From assembly GCA_028023455.1 (NCBI GenBank), contig JAQFVV010012573.1, positions 248,001 to 312,000 on the forward strand: a stretch of DNA of 64,000 nucleotides. The letters run 5' to 3'. Positions 21,224 to 33,617 of this stretch are shown here, piece by piece (position 1 is the stretch's first letter; every line of letters begins with the position of its first letter). The stretch is from Epiperipatus broadwayi (Eukaryota > Onychophora > Udeonychophora > Euonychophora > Peripatidae). The position numbers and the translations under genes are program-made. The notes beneath the pieces are model-generated. The model worked only from the letters and a program-made list of their open reading frames with translations, had not been told where the DNA came from and ran no database searches.

Positions 21224-23585
21224 TCTACAAACTATCGATAAGATAGTAAATTAATCTAAGAAAAAGATTAGATAAAACGAAATGTAAAAATCAATTAAGT
21301 TAAAGAAAAAGATAAATATAATTAATTAAAAAATAGATTCAATTTCTGATTAAAATTGAAAATAATGATAAGGAATTATAATGGAAGAGAAAAAGTATAT
21401 AAGTCAACAGGTCTATTGTTATCCAGTTCGATTAGAGTCCAGTCCATTCTTCATTCCTGAGTCTGGTCTGCATTTTGTGATTGAATTGTTCCGGCCTTTA
21501 TTTTGTGATTGAACTAGTCTGGTCTTCAATCTGAAAGTCAATTCAGATTATTATTATTATTATTCGGTTTGGATAGAATGCAGACTCAGAGTTTTTCGTT
21601 GCGAATCCAAACAACCAGAGATCCAGGTATTTGGAAAATGCGGTAGAAGCCAGTCAATTACTGCTGCAATCAACATCAATGTAAAAGCCGCAACTTCTAG
21701 GCCTAGTTCTTAGTAAAATCAACTATACATGCCTGGAGTCAATGCCTGGAACAAAGGCCTAAGACCTAAAGGAGATGCTGTTGCATACTCTCTCTCCCAC
21801 TGCTGGGCCAAATAAATGAAAACAAGCCCTGGAACCAAAAAAACCAACCAATTGAAAACTGACAATCATGAAAACCTAGGTAAAGATATTTTGATACTTG
21901 TCTGTAGACACTTTATATTTATTTTAAATGAATTTTAATTAATAAAGGACTATTATAACATCTAGCCTGAAACTAATCATTTATATTTCTTTATGTAAAT
22001 ATTGTATTATTATATTAGATATAAGTGTGCTTGAATAAATATTCATGTTTGCTAAAATATTATTTGGTCTATTCTCTCTTTTTCTTGTTAGTGCGTCATT
22101 ATTAATTTAAGAGTAGTTATTTTTTACGTGTTAAATAAATGCGCTAGACCTCTTAGACAGTGTATGAGCTGGCCTGAGATAAGTCAAGTGCGGGATGGTG
22201 TGCCTGTCAACCAAAGCATGCTGACTATATAACATATGGTTATCTGTCGCCTGAATTTGATCCTTAAACAAATAAAATGCTTTGGATGGCAGGTGTTTGA
22301 TTCCAGCAGTAGAGGTGGACCACACTCGGGAAATGATTGTGTTATGCTTTGCATAGCTCGATCTGTCAGTGAGTATTATTGATAGCTATGCTATCAATGG
22401 TATTCCCCTCACCCTCTACTTGAAGGCCAGTCTGTTTCCGTAGTATTAAAGTAAATGTTAAACATATTGAAGTTAGATTCCAAAAATTATTATAAAAGGT
22501 ATTTAAATCAGGCAGTAATAAGAATTTCAGAAGACCCAGTTCAATACATAATGATTATATAAATAATTGTAACAATAAATCTGTAGCAATGTAATTATAA
22601 ATGTGTAGCAATATATTGTTAGGTCATAAGAGTTGCATAGCTGGCCTTATAAGGTTAGAGAACTGTAGAAAACGCCACATTTGATAATGTTTGTAAAAAC
22701 TCCAGAATGTTCTAGTATTAATATAATTCAGAGAATCCTGCCTCTGTAAATCCAAAAGCAGGACTAGGATTTATTATATGCAGGTTAACACAATCTTTTA
22801 TTATTTTAATGCGCTTTAAATAGGTTATGTACATTTGTAAATATGCTCATACTTTATTTAAATTAAACTATTAGCTTACCATCTTAATTCTGTCTTTATC
22901 AATTATTTACTTGTTACTCACAGGACACAGCATAGATTAAAGGAAAAGTTATGTGGTAAATATATCAATTCCTTGGATATAAATGACAAAACATGGTGAA
23001 TGAAAAAAATTGGATGTGTAATTGAGAATGACATCCAATATTCTTACATAAATTCAAAAAACTGAAAATTATGAATAAATAAAATGGATTACTTAGCAAT
23101 GTTAATTCTGGCAGAGTTAAGTGTTCATAAAATAAAAAACTGCATATACAATAACATGAAAACTAGTAAGATGTTCAAATAATACATATCCCACAAACAC
23201 ACTTAATTCCATACAATATTGTCAGTTGTATTATTAGTATTAACAATGTGAATATTTAAGAATAACTTGGCATGGCAGAGAATCACAAATGTGTTCATAT
23301 TACTATGATATGGAATAAGAATTTCATTATTTTACAGATTTATAGTTCATCATCGTAAAAAAAAATCAAATATGGTGGAGACACATTAATATCAATCTTA
23401 CAAATACAGTATGTGGATGCTGCTCTTTACAACACTATATAAATTAAGAATACAAAAAAAGTCTACACATTTATTATCTAGATAAAAAATACAATTCTAA
23501 CATAGATAAGATAGAAAATAACAAAAGTTAAAGCAAAGGAAAAAAAGGACACTATTAAAGACATATGTAACAGCACCAAACTTAC
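21224..23585. other. Probable intron sequence of PEX5; G+C-richer patches
   Basis: No exon was recognised on either strand. Around 21390-21900 the sequence is less AT-biased, starting after a TATATAAG word and ending near AATAAAGG, which could be a decayed LTR or promoter-like repeat. No TG...CA ends or duplicate were found. A second patch at 22131-22440 has an open minus-strand frame without recognisable similarity. Confidence 0.35.
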
Positions 23586-23790
23586 CATGTTTTATTTTCA
23601 CAGGCTTCTAAATAGTCTTCTGCCCAACATGAGTCTGATATCAATCCAGAATTATGAAATGCCTGAGTATTACTGATAAATTGGGTGCTCCAATCAGATG
23701 CTTCTTCATTGTTATCTAAAATAAGATTTTCTGATTCCAGAAACTCTTCAGCCCAGTTACCAGAAGTAGCTAAATCTGCAACTCCAGGTG
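23586..23790 (-). CDS. PEX5: PEX5 exon (peroxisomal targeting signal 1 receptor)
   Basis: PEX5 is the cycling cytosolic receptor that carries PTS1-tagged enzymes to the peroxisome docking complex (PEX14/PEX13). This exon encodes part of its disordered N-terminal half. It starts (A)PGVADLATSGNWAEEFLE, matching the conserved APGVADLAxxxNWAxEFL of animal PEX5. It contains three diaromatic WxxxF/Y motifs in the animal order: WAEEF, WSTQF and WAEDY. These motifs bind PEX14 and PEX13. The acceptor is TTTTTTGTATAG and the donor CATG|GTAAG on the minus strand. The exon is 205 bp with a phase-1 start and phase-2 end; the final Trp codon is split. The preceding N-terminal exons should lie at higher coordinates and the TPR-coding exons at lower ones. 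I could not identify any of them in the window, so introns must be long. Confidence 0.93.
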
Positions 23791-24241
23791 CTATACAAAA
23801 AATTACCAACAAATTGTACCTACTCAAATGTGAGTTGTATATTACAGTACATATATATATGTAAAGGGAAATATATTGATCTTATTTTTCTATTTGATTT
23901 GATTTATGGATAATGGGCATGTTGAATTATAAAAGTTAACTAAGTAACAATGGCAACGATAATATTAAAATAATCTTATTTATTATTAATAATATTATCA
24001 AATTATAATTTGGTTATAGTCAACTTTAAAAGAAAAATAAGTGAATCATAAAATAGATCATCTGAATAAAATTATTATTACGTGTTTCAACTTTTATTAT
24101 TACATTCACAATAGCAACTTATTTATTACAAAATTAAATATTTCATATATGTTTGCTTATTTATTAGTATAGTGAAATATATTAAAGATATATGTTAAAA
24201 ACACATTTTATTAGGATGTGTAGAAAATTTTATGTGCATTC

Positions 24242-24298
24242 TTTCAATATTATTTTTCATTACAACTAAAAAAGTTAAAATGAAAAATAATATTGAAA
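24242..24298. repeat. Perfect 20-bp-arm hairpin
   Basis: TTTCAATATTATTTTTCATT (24242-24261) and its exact inverse (24279-24298) flank a 17-base loop. It lies in presumed PEX5 intron sequence and could be a small MITE remnant. Confidence 0.9.
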
Positions 24299-24299
24299 T

Positions 24300-25670
24300 T
24301 GTAAAACAAATTTTGGGTGTTTTTTATTATATTAAATGTATTTTAAAAGTCTTCATTTTTATTTTCTATAAAAAACCATTTTCTTACACCAAAGAGTGAC
24401 CATTGAGTTCAATTGCAGTTACCCTGGCAACATCGACATCAGCAAAAATGAGTTATAAATAGAACTGAACCACTTTAACTCAAGTCTTCTATTTTTTATT
24501 ATAGTCTAGAATGGATGCTTTTAAATTCATCTTTAGAAATTATTATTTTACTTTAAAAATGAGTAATTACTAAAATATAATGGAAGAATTAAACTTAAAC
24601 AGTCTGCCCATTCAGTTTAGGGCAGTCTGTTGATAAAATTCCAAGAAAAAATGGCAGGATGTATTATAAAAGAAAAAAACATCAAAATTCATTTTTATTT
24701 CATGTAAGCCATAAAATATTTCATTATTAAAATTTGGGATTTCATCTGTATATTAAAGATGAATACAAACATCATCATATCTATATGGATATCATATTTT
24801 TGATTAAGGAATTTTACAAGATCGACTGATCTAATTTCTGTGTAATATTAAATAATTCAAATTTTACCATATTGACTTGAAAAAAAATGCTAGCATTTTT
24901 TATTCATCTTGATTGCAAATAATTTTGTCAATGAAAGAATATCTCTTCATATATCATTACCAAATAAAGAATAATACAAGCAATGTGCAGATTTTGCATC
25001 GACCGACTAATTGTTATTTTAAAAGGTTGGATATATCTATACTTGAAAAAAAAATACCAGAATTTAAAAAAAAAAGGAAAAAAATTGAATTCAAATCCTT
25101 GATTATTATTATTATTCATGCTTGTCTCTACCTCAAGAAGAATTGTTTCTTTGCATTTAGATCATAAACAAGGAAACTAGCTGTAATAGAATATAGTGGG
25201 TAAAAAGAAAAAAGAAAACTTTCGATGTAGATTATATGTTATATATAATTTTTGTTATTTTAAAAGAAAACTTATGTTTTGTTTATCTTTATTTTAACAT
25301 ATAAAATTTATTTATGAATAATCCATGTGTATATTTAGGGGTTGATTGATAAGTTATCTTTACAATAAAAGGTTGGAGAGATTCTTTTTTTTTTTTAAAG
25401 TTTAAACTCTTATCCGATGATAAATTAATTCTGGACTCAATATCTTCAAATATTCACTTTTAGAGAAGATATCTTGAAATTTCTCCAACAGTTTATATAG
25501 TTCATTGTTTGTTATACAACATATTCTGTGATCCACATATATATATATTTATTATTTGTTATTAGTTTTTATAGAGTAATAGACAATCAAATTTATTATA
25601 TATTAAAGAGAAATAGTATTTGTACTTCTTAACTGGTTACAATTTTAGTCAATTACATATTGTTTTTTTA
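24300..25670. other. Presumed intron, nothing recognised
   Basis: AT-rich sequence. The open frames at 24913-25167 and 24928-25119 overlap on opposite strands in A/T-rich sequence and match nothing known. Confidence 0.35.
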
Positions 25671-25672
25671 TA

Positions 25673-25860
25673 TATACACCTTTACCCCGCTTAGCGATTG
25701 TCTACTTAGCAATATTTCGCAATAGCGATCATCATCAATTTGTACCCACTACTTCGATGTACAATCGATTATTCGCTATCATGATCGGGAAAAATTTAAA
25801 AAATTTTTTTTTGGCAGCCATCTTGAATTTTGTGTCACTGATGACGTCAGAGATAGCTAT
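25673..25860. mobile_element. Possible pogo/Tigger-like terminal fragment
   Basis: TACACCTTTACCCCGCTTAG begins a stretch with CGC/GCG-bearing words typical of pogo/Tigger-type inverted repeats (TACA...CCCCGCTTA-CG). It continues through TTCGCTATCATGATCGGGAA. Only one end is seen and no matching inverted partner was found, so this is tentative. Confidence 0.3.
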
Positions 25861-28095
25861 ATTAAATTAATTTTACCCAAAAGCAAAAGTATATTATTGT
25901 AATATGTATATAGGTAATGACTTTGCTGTAATTGTATACACATACAATATTTTATTCATAAAACACTTAAAATATCTATAATTACTGAATCTATAATACT
26001 GTATACATCATATATAATAAATAACACAGCAAATGTTCATCCACTTTTTCTTTAAAATACGTATATATGTTCTTACAATATATATAATTAAAATAATATT
26101 TTGGAATAAATGATAGTCATATTAATTTCATATAGAATGGAGGCTTATTTTTAATGTACATTATTTTGTTTTAACCTCAAGTAGAATGGGGGAAAAAGAA
26201 TATTAAAAAAAAAAAAATTTTTAGAATAATAATAATAAAGTAAATTACAATATTTCATTACACTGTAAAAGTTTTGAGTTAAAAATTGTATATATATTGA
26301 ACCGGATACTTTATCTGATTCAAAAGTTCTATCATGTAAATTAAAACCAAATTCTATTTTTGTAAAATTTAAAAGACAATAAATTAAAAGTTTTATATGT
26401 GCAATAACACACACACTTATTTATATGTTAAAATCTTATACTTTTAATTCTCAATTGATTTTAGTTTAAAATAATTTTATTTTTTGCTTTTGTATGGTGC
26501 TTGTTTTCTTTTAAGGTAATTAAAAGCAAGCAAAGTTTAATTAATCTGGTTATAAAAGTATTTTAATTAAAATACTTTTGATTTATTATAAAGTTCTTTT
26601 AAAAAAAAAAGTTGATTTATTTTTAAAGCTGAGATTTAGTTTGACATTTTTTTAAAATTAATTTTGCAAGATAATACCCTGGTCAGATGTTGTTTTCTAA
26701 TTGGGATTAGAAATTTATCCTGGTTGAAACTTGCAATAAAAGATTGCGCGGGAGATAATGATGGACATAAATAGCTCTGGGTTATTTCAGATTATTCATA
26801 GAGACTATTCTAGTCACTCAGCTTTTTTATTCTGATTGCTCAGATTATTCAGCATCTTATTATTGAGGATTCATCCAGATTTTTCTGTTATTGAACTGCT
26901 GCGACATTGAAGTGACTCTAATTTTCTTATTGGATATATGTTCAACAGGAACCACCAAGTTGGATTTCTGTTGACTGACAATAATTCTACTATTTGCTGT
27001 GATAGTAGCGGCTATCCAGATGCCAGGCCTATAATTATTCCCTGAAGAATCTCCACATGTTGGGCTATACCTTTCCAAAGATGAACCTTCGGAGCTCCAA
27101 AATTGTGACTCCAATTATGACCTTGCACCTAGTCCAGAGCTGATCCCGATAGTGCTTCCATTTTCCTGAACCTGCAGTGAATTGAAACCGCTGTATAGGA
27201 CTGTTTATAAATTAAACTTTGCGTGAACGGCAGAAATTAATATTACCTCAAGGTAACTTACCTTTCCATATTAAAATCAGAATTAAATCTCTAAATAAGT
27301 CTCCATCAAATCTCAGCTTAATCTTAAAACAAATTATCTTTATGATATGTGACCTACTAATTTAAATATTAATTACTTACGTATTTTTTTTTATGCATTA
27401 GAATCTTAGTGGCAAGATTTTTCCATCTTCAAATGTTACTTATTTGAGAGTGCATGGAGAGTGATATTTTATATGCTTAATGTTTTCTCTCTTATATTAC
27501 TAACCCTTGATAAATACTTGGGCCGATCTTAGTTATTTTCTTTTACTCACCTGTCCTTTTTGTTTGTCGCTAAACAATCAAATTTGGTCTGCATTTTCTG
27601 TAGACCATGGATCTTTTGACTGGCGGCTTATCGAATATATTGTTCTGTTTTTCTTAGTAGAGATTTTATTTTCTCTGGTTCAGATTATGTAGTCCGTAAT
27701 CTTTTTTTTTTCTTGCGTGAGATTAACCTTGGCTGGTTTAAATGTACCTGACTATGAGCGTTTTGCAGAATTAGGACATTCTTAATTCCGACATTTCTTT
27801 TCCGGGCTAAAAAATAGCTCGTCTGTGCTTTTCTGTTGGTTCTTTGCAAGCATTCTGTGTTTCTAAATCTCTATTAAAAAAGCAAGATTGGTTTAGGTAA
27901 ACCACAAGCAGGAAGACAAGCCTCTTTTGTTATAGGTGAAAAATGAACTTATCTACTAGGTATTTAATGTATTAATGCTCTCATACACTCTGATAAAATC
28001 TGTTAAGAAAATGTAGGTCAAGTTTCCATTCTTTATTCGTTACATGTTTAATATATTTTAAAGTTCTTTTAAATTATTTTAAGCTGACGGTTGTC
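25861..28095. other. Non-coding DNA with palindrome and a G+C-richer block
   Basis: It contains a perfect 26-bp palindrome at 26554-26579. The block at about 26690-27250 is less AT-biased and has a TAAATAGC word upstream of C/T-rich sequence; I recognise no gene in it. The minus frame at 26860-27114 shows no family motifs. Confidence 0.35.
26554..26579. repeat. Perfect 26-bp palindrome
   Basis: AAAAGTATTTTAA is followed immediately by its exact inverse TTAAAATACTTTT with no loop. Such sites can form by chance in AT-rich DNA, but 13 perfectly paired bases on each side is long. Confidence 0.9.
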
Positions 28096-28369
28096 TATAT
28101 GTTTTCTTTCTCAATTGTCTGAACAATATTAACAAGCTCTTGCAAGTCATCATCACCATTAACGTTTGATCACAGTAAACAAATTTTCCACGTGATGTGA
28201 TGTACTGTGACTTCCCCATAAACGGAGTCAGGAATCTCTCAGCAACTATGCCCAAAGACACCTGTTAGGCACTTTATCTTCCCATTTCATTCCCCATCCT
28301 AATCTTTCCCATAATCTGCACCATCCCATTTCCACAACATAATCTTTGTCAATTCTATGGACTTTATAT

Positions 28370-29029
28370 CTAAATCCCCTTATTTTTTCCCAAACCCAGC
28401 ATAAAAACCAATAACCCACTTTTTGTATAATCACTTTGTTCATATTTATTCTCCCATAACTTCATTATTTGTACCCTTTCTGCTTTCAAGCATTTACATT
28501 CAACCAACAGATACCTAATATTTTCTATATCTTTCTTACACAATTTGAAACTAAATAACCCATATTTTTCCATTTACATGTATATTCTCTTGTTGCTAAA
28601 GATCCTGTTCGAGCCTTAAACAATTAACTCGCACCCAATGTTCCATTTATTTCTATATATATTTAAACTCTTTTTACTCTCCATACTAGTTCTCCATCTC
28701 TCCAACTCCCTATTCTTTATTAATGCATCTATTCTTTTATCCCATTCCTTACCACTATAACACTCAACAATCCTCTTAACACAATCATCCCACCTTTTAT
28801 ACAAGTATACTGATATAAATTCTTTATCCAAATCTTTTGCATACTGTATTACCTTTCTCACCCATCTTGTTGCCTGCACTTTACCCATAACCCAATTAAA
28901 TACTATTTTGGCTATTCTTTTATTATCCATAAACTGCAACCTACCAAACATTTTCATTTTACTTTTTGCATCTCTCATATAAAAACTTGACCATCCCATT
29001 TCTCCTTGAATTGCCTCCTTTGCTGTCAA
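28370..29029 (-). pseudogene. LINE ORF2 C-terminal region with Cys/His knuckle
   Basis: A 137-codon frame (28616-29029) includes WSSFYMRDAKSKMKMFGRLQ and RWDDCVKRIVECYSGKEWDK. A shifted frame (28370-28573) carries LCKKDIENIRYLLVECKCLK, the end of a C-x2-C...H...C knuckle. The copy at 62.4-62.5 kb reads LCKEDIENISHLLIECKCLK and still has the His, which is Tyr here. Such knuckles lie at the C-terminus of many LINE ORF2 proteins and probably help bind RNA or target DNA. At least one frameshift separates the two parts. Confidence 0.75.
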
Positions 29030-29308
29030 TACCTCTGCATCTAATGCATGTCTTCCTAGTTCCCCTTGTACTTACTGTAAGTAATCTAACACCCCTTTAT
29101 TAACACCTAACACATCATTACCATATGTTAACCCTGCTACTACAACTCCCTTCCATACAATTATAGTTACATCATATTTATTATATGAAAACACTGTTAA
29201 TTTTCATTACTAAACCCTTTCTTTTCTTTGCTTCATTTACCAATTTTTTCTACCATTCAACCAAGCAATTTTCCTGATTACTTAAGATGATTCCGCAAAT
29301 AACTATAT

Positions 29309-29683
29309 CTATCCACCACACTTAACCTTATATCCCCCAATAAAAATTCTACATCTTCTTTGCCCATTATTAATCATCATATTTAATTTTTCTTCACTAA
29401 ATTTAATCCCCATCTCTTTACCCACCCTTGCACATGTCCTCAGCATAACTTCCGTATCTTCTCTTCTTTCTGCACATAAAAATATATCATCCACAAAAAA
29501 AAAGCCCCAACAAAGTATATACTCCCTTACCACCTATTAACGGTATCTCTATCCCTCTTCCTAATCTTTCTATTGCTCTTTCCATTTCACTCAAATACAA
29601 CAAAAACAAAACAGGTGACATAGGGCATCCTTGCCTTAATCCCACCCCATTTTTAACTTTAACTAATTCTACATCCTCTAATT
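29309..29683 (-). pseudogene. LINE reverse transcriptase, catalytic part
   Basis: One frame gives VKVKNGVGLRQGCPMSPVLF, the RQGCPxSPxLF motif of non-LTR reverse transcriptases. The overlapping frame gives FFVDDIFLCAE, the catalytic YxDD-type box, then FSEEKLNMM, the following conserved block. A frameshift inside an A-run near 29500 separates them. This part is cut from the rest of the RT by the hAT insertion. Confidence 0.85.
29676..29683. other. hAT target site duplication, left
   Basis: CTCTAATT here and CCCTAATT at 32592-32599 flank the hAT element. The LINE copy at 58.6 kb has a single CCCTAATT on the same strand orientation, which serves as the empty site. Confidence 0.85.
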
Positions 29684-32591
29684 CAGGCATGTCAAACTGG
29701 CGGCCCCAGGGCCGCATGCGGCCCTCGAAAGGATTTTTCATGGCCCTCGTCTAAGATGCTATGTAATAAAATGAAAACAGAACGATATGTTGCAAACAAT
29801 AAATTAATTTTTTTTAAAAAGCTCTTATATTTAATTACATGAACTAAAATATATACAGTAATTGTTGTCTACATACATAGCTAATTTATAATTCTCGGTT
29901 ACACGCATAGCTTATGCCTTTATGATGATGAAGCATTTGAGATATGTGAATACCAAAGCTGGCAACGTTAATAATGTGCTGCTGTGCTTCCGAGAACATA
30001 AATACATTAGTCAGCTATTCGCGCCACCAACGTAGCAATCCTATCTGCAGATATTGTTTTTTTCTTTGAATTGTAACAAAAGGCAGTTGCGCTAGTTTCT
30101 TTATCTGGAATGGTTAAAAATTTGCGGGTTGTTTTCTTTTATAACTCATTCAAAAAATATAAGTAAACTGCTATATCCAAGAGTTTATATCTTTCTGAAA
30201 CTAGTCAGACAGCATAAGAAATAACGAGCATGCATTTTGTTATATAATATTTTAATTATAATCAAACATGAGAAACAATAATATTTTACATATAAGTTAG
30301 TAACGATTACATTTCAGTTTGGAAAACACTAAAAGTTCTACAATTTTACCAGTGTATGTTCGGCCTTGGGAAACTTTAGTGGCTTCGACCATTTCTAACC
30401 TACGGCCTTATGCACGCTTTCTTCTTTGTCACATCTCTATCTTAATTGCTCCGTGCTGGGAAGTCAGGACTGAGAGAGAGAAAAACGTAATCCGTACCTT
30501 TTATAGCTACCTCCTTTATCAAGCATAATTCCAGGAGCGAGAACGATAGCAGCCTCTCTTTACATTTAAATACTAGAGTAGCGTTAAATTTTTACGGCGT
30601 ATTTTGCATAAACGTGTTGCAATTTTTAAATTTTAAAAATTTAAATCTAAAGCTCTATTTTTATTACAGAAAATGCCACTTCCAACGCTAAATAAAAAAC
30701 GAAAGATTGATGACGAGGGAAGAAAATTTCAAGAAAGGTGGGAACTGAATTATTTTTGTGTGGAAGTGAACAATAAGATTACGTGCTTAATTTGCAAAGA
30801 AACTATTAGTGTTGCTAAAGAATACAATATTAAGCGACATTATAGCACTAATCACGAAAACAATTTGTGTTTTGAAGCTAAAATAAGAGAAGAAAATAAA
30901 AACAATGAAGAATTCATTAAGTAGCCAGCAAGGAGTGCTTACAAAATTTATAAAAAGTAATGAATCAGTAACAAGAGCTAGTATGAAATAAGCTATTTAT
31001 TAGCAAAACATTCAAAAGCATTCACCGATGGTTCTTTAATCAAGGAATGTATAATAAAAGCTGCCGAATTTGTCTGTCCAGAAAAGTACAAGCGTTTGAG
31101 ACATCTCATTATCAAGAAAACGGTGGCAGATAGAATTACTGAAATGGCAGATGACATCACTTCGCAATTACAGAAAATACTACCAAAACCAGCTTTCAAT
31201 GCTATTGATGAAAGTACGGATATAAGAGAGTTGCACAGTTGCTTTTTCGTGGTTGCGAAAAACATGAGGATCACCGAAGAATTGTTGGAATTCATCCCTC
31301 TTCACGAACAACACTGGTGAAGAATTTTGATGCCGTAGGGCATTTAGAAAACTTAACTTGCCTGTTGACAGCTTGTTTCTGTTACAACTGATGGTGCTAA
31401 ATCGATGACAGGGAAACTAAGGTTTGCACGACTAACAAGGAATTACAAGACGAAATCCAGATAAACGAAAATCAGCTTCATGCCTCATTCACCAACAGTT
31501 CTCTGTTTAAAATTATTAAAATGGATCAAGTACTTAAAACGTTACAAAGAAGTCAACTTTATTCGATCAAGAGCACTTAACCACGCCAATTTACTTCGTC
31601 CTTAAAGATTTAGAATCCGAACGAAGACTCTTTACACAGAGTCGGGTGTCCTGCCACACTTAAAGGCTCTACTGATTTGGAGGAATATATTATTTTGAAA
31701 TGAAAGATGAAAACAACGAAAATATACAATTATAAAGACCATTGTGGGACAAGACCTAGCTTTTTAATAGATATTACAGGCCACTGAATAACTTAATATT
31801 ACATTGCAAGGCAAAGACAATTGATAACGAATATGTAGATGTAGTTGCAGCTTTGTACAAAACTGAATTTGTTTAAAAATCATTTGCAAAAGAACGTTTT
31901 GACGTATTTTCCTACATGTGAGCAGTTAAAAGCACAAAATCAAAGTTGCTCGTTTTCACATCACTCTGCAAAATTGAAAAATAAAAGACGAATTCGATAA
32001 ACGTTTTGATGATTTCAAGGAGTTCGAAGAATTTCTCTTTTCAGGGACCATTGCCTTTGAAGTCGAAAAGCCGACTTCGATACAACTGGAATTAATTGAT
32101 TTCCAGAAGATTCGATTTAAAAACCAAATATCGAGAAGTAGGAACTCCGAAAATTTATTCCTATTTAGGTGAAAGAACCCGAAATTAAAAATTTGCTGCA
32201 CAATTTGCTTTTTGGAAGACATACTTATGTGAGAAATTATTTTCATGCATGAAATTAAATAAAACAGCTTACAGATCAAGATTAACTGATAAACATCTAT
32301 CTGCCATAATGAAAATTGCTTGTTCTCAGCTTTGAATCCAGATATTGAAAAACTGTAAGAGGAAAAGCTGCAAGTTCCAGTAAAAACAAAAATGTAGTTT
32401 TATAAATGTAATCAGATAAATAAATGTTTAAATAAAGCAAACTATATCAATTGTATATTATTGAAGGAACACTAAACTCATAATAGCTTTAATTACCCTA
32501 CTACTGCATTTCACTTTCAAAATCAATTTTAAGAAAATTTGGAGTGGCGTGAGAACTTACCAGACAAAGGCCCATGTTTGAATGGTTTAAG
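29684..32591 (+). mobile_element. hAT DNA transposon (GTF2IRD2-like transposase type)
   Basis: The left end CAGGCATGTCAAACTGGCGG is the well-known CAGGxxTGTCAAACT start of Charlie-like hAT elements, followed by the usual GGGCCGCATGCGGCCC segment. The right end is degenerate (GGCCCATGTTTGAATGG...). An 8-bp target duplication (7 of 8 identical) flanks it, and joining the flanks restores the LINE sequence. The element is 2908 bp with a plus-strand transposase pseudogene. It is younger than the LINE it interrupts, yet clearly decayed itself. Confidence 0.92.
30673..32335 (+). pseudogene. hAT transposase pseudogene, GTF2IRD2-like
   Basis: The start codon at 30673 opens MPLPTLNKKRKIDDEGRKFQ. A zinc-finger-like pattern follows: CLICKE, then IKRHYSTNH (C-x2-C...H-x4-H), as in BED-type fingers of this group. 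The frame stops at 30922-30924. A shifted frame (31096-31320) includes the conserved AFNAIDESTDI block with the first catalytic Asp. Near the 3' end (32222-32335), YLCEKLFSCMKLNKTAYRSR and LTDKHLSAIMKIACSQL match the hATC dimerisation domain. In between are many stops, frameshifts and probable deletions. Domestication gave the vertebrate gene GTF2IRD2 from a relative; this copy shows no sign of being kept. Confidence 0.88.
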
Positions 32592-32599
32592 CCCTAATT

Positions 32600-33617
32600 G
32601 GTAAGTATAGTAATTATTTTCATATAATTTCTTAATAATATTTACTAAAGCTTCATCCATTCCCAAATTTGCTAACCTTACCCATAATCTATTTGTTTAC
32701 TCTATCATATGCCTTCTCTATATCTATAAAACTCATATATACTGATCTACCTGAATTCCTACTCATATCCATAAGTTGTGTAACTACATATAAACTATCT
32801 CCTATAAGCCTATCTGACCTAACACCTCCTTGCATTTCCCCCACTACATTATTCTCTCCACCCATTTTACAACTTTTCCAGCCACCATATATGAGAAAAC
32901 TTTATATAAAACTGATATTACCGCTATCAGTCTATAATTATTTAACTTTCTATGATCCTTACCCTTTCCTTTAAATAATAATCTTACTCTTGTATTACTC
33001 CAACTATCCGGAAAAACTCTCTTCTCTGCCATCTTATTAAAACGTGATAATTTTGGTTTTGCTCTATGCCCTAAATTCATTACTATCTCTGCTGTCCATC
33101 CATCTAAACCTCTCGCCTTTCCACTTTTCAATCTCTTCCCTACCTCATTCAGTTCATTTTTTGTGAACCTTATATTCCCATTACTAAATGCTTTCATGAT
33201 TTTTATCACTAAGTCCTTCACATCTAACATCTTTTCAATATCCATTACATACCTATTTAAGATTCTCTCTAACTCTTCTCTAGAGCTACATTCTATTCCC
33301 TCATCATATATTAATACAATCTCTCTTTCCTATACATTTCTCCTTTTATTGTAATTCCAATATTTTTTACACCCATCTCTTCCACTTTTAATAATATCCT
33401 CCAACAATTTACTATTCAACTTCATTCTCTCTCTATAATTATCCATTTTAGCCAACTTCTTCTTTTCTAAGTACTTTCCCCATTTAGCACTAATATCGTT
33501 TTCACTTTCTTTGTTCTTAATAGCACACTTATATTCTCTGCATGCTTCTTTCCTCTCTTTTACACTTTTACTAACTCTCATTTTTTTTATTACTTTTACT
33601 CTTCTGCATATTCTCAA
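32600..33617 (-). pseudogene. LINE reverse transcriptase, N-terminal half
   Basis: The minus frame 32844-33245 contains ELNEVGKRLKSGKARGLDGW, the LKxGKAxGxDGxxxE motif upstream of the RT palm. It then has RVRLLFKGKGKDHRKLNNYR and AVISVLYKVFSYMVAGKV, RT motif blocks 1 and 2. The frame 33330-33617 is the Lys-rich linker between endonuclease and RT. The next block (the FIDIEKAYHRV type seen at 58.47 kb) lies near 32700 in a broken frame. The hAT element follows immediately. Confidence 0.85.

Noticed and set aside
21390-21960. Possible solo LTR (TATATAAG near the start, AATAAAGG near the end)
   Set aside because: No TG...CA ends, no second copy and no target duplication could be identified.
22280-22300. 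GTTTGATTCC, resembling a tRNA or SINE B-box
   Set aside because: No A-box at suitable distance upstream and no tRNA fold on either strand.
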